DNA of 11,429 nucleotides from Myxococcales bacterium (GTDB lineage Bacteria > Myxococcota > Polyangia > Fen-1088), in NCBI GenBank assembly GCA_003155465.1, contig PMCR01000432.1, forward strand, positions 19,967-31,395, written 5' to 3'. The notes under the pieces are model-generated. The model did not search any database and was not told the DNA's origin. It saw nothing but the letters and a program-made list of their open reading frames with translations. A program made the translations under genes and the position numbers. Shown here in pieces: positions 5,709 through 11,429 of this stretch; position 1 is the stretch's first letter; every line of letters begins with the position of its first letter.

Positions 5709-6902
5709 ATGGCGTCACCCCAGGAAGAAGATTTCGCGGCACTTCTCAAGGAGTTCGAGAGCAACGATGCGCAACGGGCCAGTCGCGCCGCCCGCGTGGG
5801 CGATTCGGTGCGAGGCCGTGTTGTTTCGCTGGGCCACGAGGCCGCCTTCGTGGAGTTATCGGGCAGCAAGAGCGAGGCCATGATTGACCTGCAGCAGCTG
5901 CGCGACCAGGACGGCAACCTGACGGTGAAGGTTGGCGACGAGATCGAAGCACGGGTGGTTGAGAGCATGGGCAAGTCTGGTTGCGTGGTTCTGCGTCGTA
6001 CGGCGGTGGCGCGTGGCCCTGAGGCCAAGGCCGAGCTGCAGCAGGCGGCGCAACTGGGCCTGGCCGTGGAAGGGACGGTCACCGGCGTGAACAAAGGAGG
6101 TCTCGAGGTGTTGGTGGCGGGCGTGCGCGGTTTCTGCCCCATCTCGCAGCTGGAAATGCGTCACGTGGAAGATGCCGGCGCGTACGTGGGTCGCAAGCTG
6201 GAGTTCCGTATCACGCGCTACGATGTGGACCGGCGCGGTGACAACCTGGTGGTCTCGCGGCGCGCGTTGCTGGAGGCCGAGGCGCGAGCGCGGGCCGACA
6301 AGATTCGCAGCAAGCTGGTGCCGGGCGCCGTCCTGCCCGGCGTGGTGGTCGCGCTCAAGGACTTCGGCGCGTTCATCGACCTGGGCGGGGTCGAGGGCAT
6401 GCTGCCGGCGTCCGAGTTGGGATTCTCCCGCGGCGTGCGGCCCGCTGACCGACTGTCGCTGGGCCAGAACCTGGAGGTCCAGATCCTGCGCATAGAAAAG
6501 ACCGACGATCCAAGGCGACCCGAGCGCATCTCGCTGTCGCTCAAGTCCATGGAACGGGATCCCTGGGAGGACGTGGCCACGCGCTTCGCCTCGGGAACTC
6601 GCGTCTCGGGCCGGGTCACGCGGATCGAGGTCTTCGGCGCCTTCGTCGAGCTTGCGCCGGGGATCGAGGGTTTGGTGCATATCGGCGAGTTGTCGGGGGG
6701 CAAGCCGGTGCGCAACGCGCGCGAGTTGACCAAGGTGGGAGCCACGCTGGAGGTCACCGTGCTGGCGCTGGATCGAGAACGACGTCGGATTTCGTTGGGC
6801 GTGGGCGAGCGCACGGATGTGGTGTCGCAAGAGGATCTGGACGCCGCACGCGCGCCGGCAAAACTGGGCACGCTGGGCGATCTGTTCAAGAAGAAGCTGT
6901 AG
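5709..6902 (+). CDS. S1 RNA-binding repeat protein (short ribosomal protein S1-like, four S1 domains)
   Basis: 397 residues with four S1 (OB-fold) repeats at about 29-98, 117-185, 204-280 and 295-365. The third and fourth carry the clearest S1 hallmarks: G-V-V-x-x-L-K-D-F-G-A-F-I-D-L with EGMLPASEL, and G-R-V-x-R-I-E-V-F-G-A-F-V-E-L with EGLVHIGEL. The first two are more divergent. A charged N-terminal tail (1-28) and a Lys-rich end (LFKKKL) flank them. S1 repeats bind single-stranded RNA, and ribosomal S1 helps recruit mRNA. This protein is shorter than the six-repeat proteobacterial S1, so it may be a paralogue or an S1-like regulator; the main rpsA is not assumed to be this gene. Its stop is 23 bases from the stop of the convergent lipoprotein gene. 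Confidence 0.9.
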   Translation: MASPQEEDFAALLKEFESNDAQRASRAARVGDSVRGRVVSLGHEAAFVELSGSKSEAMIDLQQLRDQDGNLTVKVGDEIEARVVESMGKSGCVVLRRTAVARGPEAKAELQQAAQLGLAVEGTVTGVNKGGLEVLVAGVRGFCPISQLEMRHVEDAGAYVGRKLEFRITRYDVDRRGDNLVVSRRALLEAEARARADKIRSKLVPGAVLPGVVVALKDFGAFIDLGGVEGMLPASELGFSRGVRPADRLSLGQNLEVQILRIEKTDDPRRPERISLSLKSMERDPWEDVATRFASGTRVSGRVTRIEVFGAFVELAPGIEGLVHIGELSGGKPVRNARELTKVGATLEVTVLALDRERRRISLGVGERTDVVSQEDLDAARAPAKLGTLGDLFKKKL

Positions 6903-6925
6903 GCCTGGCTCGGCCTGGTCGCATC

Positions 6926-9805
6926 CTACGGCAAGAAGAAGAGCACCTGGTCGGCGCTGAGCAACGCCATCCCCTTGGACACGGGGTCGATCCGAATCTC
7001 GCCAGGCGTGGGAACGCCGGTGACAACAGGGGTGAGGATACCGGTGCTCTCCACCCTCACCACCCGGGAATTGGCGGTATCCGCGGCGTAGAGACCGGCC
7101 GGGAATAGCCCGCCCAATCCAACCGCCAGACCGTTGAACCTGGTGCCGGTGGTCGGACTGGCCAGCAGCACGGGCGCGCCGCTGGTCAGCTTGTAGATGG
7201 CGCCGTCCCCCGCGAACCATGGCTCGCTTCCCGAGTTGTTCATGTTCACGAAGTAGAGAGTGTCGGTCAACGCATCGTGAGCCAGGTATGCCGGGGAGTA
7301 GGAGGCTGAGCCGGCGGGGATGAGGCTCGTTTCCGCGGCATTCTTGGCTGACAGCTTGAAGATGTTGTAGCTCTCGAAATCGGAAAACACCCAGCCGCCG
7401 GTCGGCAAGGCGACGATGTCACCAATGCCGGAATGGCCCTGCGCCAGGGTCCAGGGCGTATCGATGCCTGTCGGCGTGATCTCGTGCAGGCCCGTCGGTC
7501 CCCCGTAGAAGTCGATGGCGAGCAGGATGTTGCCCCCAGCGAGCGGGACACCATGCCTCCAGCTGGGGTTGCCGCCCGCGAGCGATGGATCGTCTGCCCA
7601 CAGGGTGCCTGTCTCGCCCGGCATCACGCTGACGATCGGGCCTCCCAGGTTCGAGGCGGAAAACAGGCGTCCGTCTTTCCAGAAGATGCCGCCGAGGCCA
7701 AAAGTGGTGGTTGTCTTCAGCGCGCTGATCTTCGCCCCGGCAGGCCCGGCGATTCCCGTCGGAGGGGTGCTGACTGTGAAGTAGGCGATGCCCGCGTCAC
7801 GCGGACCGCTATCGGCCTGGCTGCTTGTGCCGCCGTCCGCGGAAGCGCCTGGATTGCACGCGCCCGCCGCCACTCCAGGGCCACTGAACACCAGCGACAG
7901 CTCGTCGGCGTAGCCGTCGTTGGCCGTGCCGCTGGCGCGAAGCATGGACAGAACGACGAGTACCGTGCGAGTTCCCGCCGGCACCGCGCCGCTCGACGAC
8001 CGCTGCAATAGTCCCGTGGCGCCCGCTCGGTCGGTTGCCGTGACAGGCCCGATGACGCCGGTGTCGAGCGCAGTGCCCAAGGCGTTCTGGAAAGTCACGG
8101 TTAGTGTCGCGCCGTCCTCTTGGCCCTGATAGCCGCCCAACCAACCAGACAGCGCGTAGGTGACGCGACTCGTGTCGATCAAGCTGGCAAACTGGCTCAC
8201 ATTGACGGTTTGGGTAAGCGACGACGTCGCGTCGGATGGCCCACCCGAGAACAGGTTCGCTCCGCGAGCAGCCGGCCCGGAATCCGTGACCGCCGGCCAT
8301 CCATACAGGCCATACTGGGCTGCCGTGGCCTCACCGGCCGATGTCCAGCCCGGGGTCGACACGGGGGTGCCGTCGGCTGAGCCAATCGCTGCTTCGGCGT
8401 TTCCATTGACGATGAGATTGCACGACGTTCCGCCGTCTGTCGTGGGGCCGGTGGAATCCGAGCGAGAGTCCGTAGCCACGCTCATGTCTTTGGCACCAGC
8501 ATCCAGGCCGCCCGTCGTGGCAGTGCCCGCATCAGGCGTGCCCGCATCAGCCCGGTTGCTGGTCGTGCTGCCGCTGTCCCGGCTGCCATAGACTGGGCCG
8601 GCGTCAGGCGTGGCGCGCACCCTATCCGGCAATACCTTGTAGTAGATACGGGCCGTGACCCGCACCGCAGAGGATCCCGGGACACCGCCGACCCTGATGT
8701 GATAGCTCGTCGAGTCATCACCCGGTTCGTTCTTGGCGGCTTGGCTGACATAGGAATACCAGTACTTGAATCCCTTCCCGTTCTCTTCCGGATGGAAGAT
8801 GCTGGCCGGTGACTCCGCTATGCTGTTGGGGAAATACCCGATGGCCGTTCCGAATTCCACGTTGGGCCTGGGCTGCTCATCGGTCATGGCCTTGGCCTCG
8901 TCGGCCCAGCGAAGCTCCAGCAGCATCTTGGCGTGCGTGTTCTTGTCGGCGGCGAGTTGATCGCCGTCGCAGTCGTAGGTGTCGAGACTGAAGGAAGACG
9001 ACGAGTCCACCACCCCAACTTTGCGAATGGTCCGGTAGTTGGAAGAGTCAATTGAACCGCAATCGCTCGAGTCGGTCATGGTGGTTCCAACACCAAGGCC
9101 AGGTGCATTGAAGGCCACCACGCCGAAGCTCGGGTGATACCAGAGTTCGCCGCCAATCGTCTGCCCTCTGAAGGCCGCTGGAACACCATCGCTATTGCTC
9201 ATGGCCTGCCCCGTGTAGCGATTGCACCCGGACAGTCGCCCCATGCCCGTCGCCACCGTGACGTCCTTTTGCTCCAGTGTGTATTGCCCTGTGACGTTGG
9301 CACTGCTGGTGGCGCCCGTGTCGGTGAGCCTGAACGTCCCGCTGGCCGTCACCGCTTGCGGCGCGCCAATGGGCGGTTCGAGGTTGACCGTGATCGGCGT
9401 GGCGAGGGTCACGCTGGCGGCAGGTATGAGGCCGCCAGCCAAGCTGCTGACAAGGAATCCGGCAAAGTCCACCGTTCCGTCGGAGTTGTCCTTGATCCAG
9501 TACTCGCCGCCTTTGCTCGGGTCGCTGACCCCCGTGGTCGCCAGGCGATCGTAGTTGGTTCCAGCGATGTTCTTCTGGCCGACGACCGCGGTGACCTGTG
9601 AGATGTCGGGGCCCGTGTACAGGCTGCTCAGGGAAACCGTGAGCGTCGAGTGCACTTGCGTGGTTGCCGTCTTGGGGCCGTAGGGTGCGTTCGCGCCGTC
9701 AAATTCCGCCTTCTTGCCACACCCCGCGAGCGCCAGAGCCAAGCACAAGGGAGCGCAGAACCATCGCGAGCGCACAGGCAAAGAAACGGATAAGAGATTC
9801 ATCAT
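6926..9805 (-). CDS. Large multidomain secreted lipoprotein with Asp-Ala-Gly linkers and C-terminal beta-propeller-like region
   Basis: 959 residues. The ATG at 9805 (followed by a second ATG) has GAGGAAG six bases upstream. A signal sequence with lipobox LALAGC places the lipidated cysteine at 29. Residues ~40-395 are an unrecognised beta-rich exported region with scattered cysteines. Residues ~397-460 form a linker of DAG, TPDAG and GGLDAG words. Residues ~462-640 (CNLIVNGNAE, GWTSAG, SGWLGGYQGQ, GYADELSLVF) resemble a galactose-binding-like, carbohydrate-binding jelly roll. A second linker (~650-672) follows. Residues ~673-959 have repeated short beta motifs (LGGIFWKDGRLFSA, GDIVALPTGGWVFSD, NGLAVGLGGLFPAGLYAADT) typical of NHL/SMP-30-like propellers. 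It is probably an outer-membrane surface protein; the ligand is unknown. The frame is open up to 10057, but that part overlaps the next gene and is not used. Confidence 0.85.
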   Translation of the reverse strand: MMNLLSVSLPVRSRWFCAPLCLALALAGCGKKAEFDGANAPYGPKTATTQVHSTLTVSLSSLYTGPDISQVTAVVGQKNIAGTNYDRLATTGVSDPSKGGEYWIKDNSDGTVDFAGFLVSSLAGGLIPAASVTLATPITVNLEPPIGAPQAVTASGTFRLTDTGATSSANVTGQYTLEQKDVTVATGMGRLSGCNRYTGQAMSNSDGVPAAFRGQTIGGELWYHPSFGVVAFNAPGLGVGTTMTDSSDCGSIDSSNYRTIRKVGVVDSSSSFSLDTYDCDGDQLAADKNTHAKMLLELRWADEAKAMTDEQPRPNVEFGTAIGYFPNSIAESPASIFHPEENGKGFKYWYSYVSQAAKNEPGDDSTSYHIRVGGVPGSSAVRVTARIYYKVLPDRVRATPDAGPVYGSRDSGSTTSNRADAGTPDAGTATTGGLDAGAKDMSVATDSRSDSTGPTTDGGTSCNLIVNGNAEAAIGSADGTPVSTPGWTSAGEATAAQYGLYGWPAVTDSGPAARGANLFSGGPSDATSSLTQTVNVSQFASLIDTSRVTYALSGWLGGYQGQEDGATLTVTFQNALGTALDTGVIGPVTATDRAGATGLLQRSSSGAVPAGTRTVLVVLSMLRASGTANDGYADELSLVFSGPGVAAGACNPGASADGGTSSQADSGPRDAGIAYFTVSTPPTGIAGPAGAKISALKTTTTFGLGGIFWKDGRLFSASNLGGPIVSVMPGETGTLWADDPSLAGGNPSWRHGVPLAGGNILLAIDFYGGPTGLHEITPTGIDTPWTLAQGHSGIGDIVALPTGGWVFSDFESYNIFKLSAKNAAETSLIPAGSASYSPAYLAHDALTDTLYFVNMNNSGSEPWFAGDGAIYKLTSGAPVLLASPTTGTRFNGLAVGLGGLFPAGLYAADTANSRVVRVESTGILTPVVTGVPTPGEIRIDPVSKGMALLSADQVLFFLP

Positions 9806-9811
9806 TTGAGT

Positions 9812-9818
9812 CTTCCTC
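9812..9818 (-). promoter_or_regulatory. Ribosome binding site of the large lipoprotein
   Basis: GAGGAAG on the minus strand, six bases before the ATG at 9805. Together with the signal peptide and lipobox it fixes the start well inside the longer open frame. Confidence 0.7.
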
Positions 9819-9876
9819 GGATCAAGAGCGATTGGGCGACCCTGCCCCCACGCACACGCCACGAAAGGCAATAGCG

Positions 9877-9887
9877 TAGCATAGATC
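9877..9887 (-). promoter_or_regulatory. Possible promoter core (GATCTATGCTA) of the large lipoprotein
   Basis: TATGCT (9883-9878, minus strand) is a 4/6 match to TATAAT, about 72 bases before the start at 9805. CTGTCG lies 16 bases upstream as a weak -35. The 11-base word is identical to the one at 5597-5607. Confidence 0.3.
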
Positions 9888-9977
9888 GGCACCAGCGAAC
9901 GACAGGCTTTCCCAGGTTGACTTCGCGCGCCTGGGCACACTGACGCCCGCGGACGGCAATTCCCAGACAAGCCGCAA

Positions 9978-10910
9978 CTATCTCGCCAGACGCACGCGGT
10001 ACTTGGCCACCATGTGATGCGGGCAGTACGAGAGCTTGGCCCGCCGCAACCCCGCATCGCCTGCGTCCTGTTCGCGATTCACCCAGGTGTAGCCGGACAG
10101 CGTGTTCTTGCAGAACATCTGGTTCATGGACTGGTACAGGCCGCGAATCTCGGGATTGGCCTTTTCTGCAATGACCAGGGCCGTGTCCTGATTGAGCTGC
10201 GAGCCGATAGCAAATGCTTCGATGCGGCCATCGACCTTGATGGTCGCACCGGTCACGGGCAGATCCAGGTAGTGGCGCAGAAGCTCGTGGACGGCTTGAT
10301 CCTCGGCAACCAGCGCTGGCAGGTCGGAGCGGCCGCTCGCCGCGAACCAGCGGCGTTGAAAGTCGATGACTTCCTGAAGCGACCCGGGATCGATCTCGGC
10401 GTAGGAGAAGTCGTAGCTTCGCATGAAGTTGCGTATGTGGTTGCGTTTGCCGTCGTACTTGTGACCGGGCAGATGGACGAGGTCTTGGGTTCTGTACACG
10501 TAGTCCGCATTATCCGGGTCTTCTTCGGCAACAAGCTCGCCGGCTGCCTCCGCGGCGGTGGCCTGGCGGCCGGTCAGGCCGTACACGAATCCCTCCTCGC
10601 CCTGCTCGCGCAGCCACAGCAGCATGCGGCGCATGGCCGCTGCAGGCTCCAGCGTTCGCAGGGGCGGGTAGAAACAGCGCTTGCCGTGCCGGGTGATGAA
10701 GAGACAGAGCACGCCATCAAGATCACTGATCCGGGTCTGTCGCACACCGTGCCAGGCAAACATCTCGGCGAAATTCAGCTCTGATGCCTCGGGCTGCTCG
10801 GCCGCCAGGGTGACGTCAATGGTGCCTCGATGTGAGATATCGAGGGGCACAAAGTCAGGGAATGCCGGAAGATGGCCCATGGTCAGTTGGGGACGAGCGA
10901 GCGCGAGCAT
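9978..10910 (-). CDS. DUF2156 protein (phosphatidylglycerol lysyltransferase C-terminal-like, GNAT fold)
   Basis: 310 residues matching the soluble catalytic domain of the LPG_synthase_C/DUF2156 family. Typical segments are an N-terminal FAWHGVRQTRISDLDG, then DYVYRTQDLVHLPGHKYDGK (136-155) followed by RNHIRNFMRSYDF, then a mid GATIKVDGRIEAFAIGSQLN (221-240) and a C-terminal YQSMNQMFCKNTLSGYTWVNREQDAGDAGLRRAKLS pattern ending in HHMVAKYRVRL. MprF-type enzymes use this domain to transfer an amino acid from aminoacyl-tRNA to a lipid, but the stand-alone DUF2156 proteins have no membrane flippase part and mostly unknown substrates. No membrane segment is seen. The start is uncertain: neither the ATG at 10910 nor the one at 10880 has a clear ribosome site, and the shorter form keeps the whole domain. 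The gene ends 172 bases before the lipoprotein start, on the same strand. Confidence 0.85.
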   Translation of the reverse strand: MLALARPQLTMGHLPAFPDFVPLDISHRGTIDVTLAAEQPEASELNFAEMFAWHGVRQTRISDLDGVLCLFITRHGKRCFYPPLRTLEPAAAMRRMLLWLREQGEEGFVYGLTGRQATAAEAAGELVAEEDPDNADYVYRTQDLVHLPGHKYDGKRNHIRNFMRSYDFSYAEIDPGSLQEVIDFQRRWFAASGRSDLPALVAEDQAVHELLRHYLDLPVTGATIKVDGRIEAFAIGSQLNQDTALVIAEKANPEIRGLYQSMNQMFCKNTLSGYTWVNREQDAGDAGLRRAKLSYCPHHMVAKYRVRLAR

Positions 10911-11090
10911 TCATAGCAAAGATGCCGAGCGAGGGGCCAAGGATGCTGGATTGGACGCGTGCCGTATGGCGGCTAGCGTCCACGCTGGCTCGCGCGGCTT
11001 TCTGCGCGTATCCTTCTGTCACCAGATGGCGCGGTCGACCTGCAGTTGTCTACACTTACGGGGGCGTGCTGGCGTTTCGACCCGCGTTTC

Positions 11091-11096
11091 AGGAGG
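11091..11096 (+). promoter_or_regulatory. Ribosome binding site of the right-edge gene
   Basis: AGGAGG, nine bases before the ATG at 11106: the strongest Shine-Dalgarno match in the window, which supports this partial gene. Confidence 0.75.
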
Positions 11097-11105
11097 AACC
11101 TAGCG

Positions 11106-11429
11106 ATGATGTCCGGGATCTCCGGGGCAGACGCGGCCCGCACCAGGATCACGGTGGAAAGCCACTTGGCTCTTTCCGCCACCATCAACTGGCACCTTTC
11201 TGCCCGCAAGATCGATCTGGGCGCATTGCTGCGCGTGATTCTCGGGCCTGCGCGGGTGCCCAACCATGCTCCGCTGCTCGAAACCCTTAGCTACCTTCGC
11301 AGCGCGTATGGTGAGCGCCGCCGCAAGAGCGGTCCTGAGGCTGTCCTGAACTGCCTGCGCACCGCGTCCATGCTCGCGCGCATCATGACTGACCCCGGCA
11401 TGCTGGATCTGCTGGGCGCGCTTCTGCAC
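11106..11429 (+). CDS. N-terminal part of a protein resembling the HD region of RelA/SpoT-like enzymes (partial)
   Basis: 108 residues are visible and the frame is open at the right edge. The segment from about residue 57, LLETLSYLRSAYGERRRKSG, then PEAVLNCLRTASMLARI, ending MLDLLGALLH at residue 108, follows the layout of RelA/SpoT HD domains (basic helix, R-x-S-G, a substrate helix, then ALLHDVVED). The final His would be the first residue of the HD pair, and the Asp would fall just outside the window. The position where RelA/SpoT proteins have His-Pro after SGEP carries Asn-Cys, so a metal ligand may be missing. The first ~55 residues are not recognised. (p)ppGpp metabolism is only inferred; it may be another HD-fold protein. 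The start is fixed by AGGAGG nine bases upstream. Confidence 0.6.
   Translation, partial: MMSGISGADAARTRITVESHLALSATINWHLSARKIDLGALLRVILGPARVPNHAPLLETLSYLRSAYGERRRKSGPEAVLNCLRTASMLARIMTDPGMLDLLGALLH

Noticed and set aside
6903..6925. Gap between the convergent S1 and lipoprotein stops, checked for a shared terminator.
   Set aside because: Only a short direct repeat of GCCTGG was found, with no hairpin.
5856..7220. Minus-strand open frame of 454 codons across the S1 gene and the end of the lipoprotein gene.
   Set aside because: It is opposite well-supported S1 repeats and overlaps the lipoprotein in another frame.
9911..9935. CCCAGG / CCTGGG inverted repeat downstream of the DUF2156 gene, considered as a terminator.
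   Set aside because: A 6-bp stem with a 13-base loop and no T-run is expected by chance in DNA this GC-rich.
9806..10057. Upstream extension of the large lipoprotein frame to 10057.
   Set aside because: It would overlap the end of the DUF2156 gene and place the signal peptide 84 residues inside the protein.

Overview
The base composition (high GC, strong G/C preference at third codon positions), the many secreted lipoproteins with Gly-Gly or Asp-Ala-Gly linkers, and a cysteine-rich domain of the kind common in Myxococcota lipoproteins suggest a myxobacterium-like deltaproteobacterium (Myxococcota, possibly Polyangia). No rRNA, tRNA, CRISPR array, complete insertion sequence or phage gene was seen. 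This is a chromosomal stretch of mostly single-gene units, with genes on both strands.

Layout: (1) 1-535, minus: the first 178 residues of a cysteine-rich secreted lipoprotein that continues past the left edge. (2) 536-810: a divergent gap with coding-like composition but no clear gene. (3) 811-2034, plus: a DTW-domain protein (tRNA-uridine aminocarboxypropyltransferase family) with an extra C-terminal domain that may be a degenerate DnaQ-like fold. (4) 2063-2190: short inverted repeats of a dispersed-repeat type, lying where an automatic caller would place the next start codon. (5) 2215-5163, plus: a full-length LanB-type lantibiotic/thiopeptide dehydratase, the most interesting gene here. 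It has no visible precursor peptide, cyclase or transporter beside it. (6) 5242-5511, minus: an 89-residue hypothetical protein, convergent with the LanB gene. (7) 5709-6902, plus: a compact RNA-binding protein with four S1 repeats. (8) 6926-9805, minus: a 959-residue multidomain lipoprotein. (9) 9978-10910, minus: a stand-alone DUF2156 (phosphatidylglycerol lysyltransferase C-terminal, GNAT-fold) protein. (10) 11106-11429, plus: the start of a protein that looks like the N-terminal HD region of a RelA/SpoT-like enzyme, cut by the right edge.

The genes do not form an obvious single pathway. The DTW and S1 proteins belong to RNA modification and translation. LanB enzymes use glutamyl-tRNA, so there is a loose tRNA theme across the DTW and LanB genes, but that is only inference. 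The two lipoproteins belong to the cell surface. The candidate for undescribed biology is the orphan LanB and whatever peptide it modifies.
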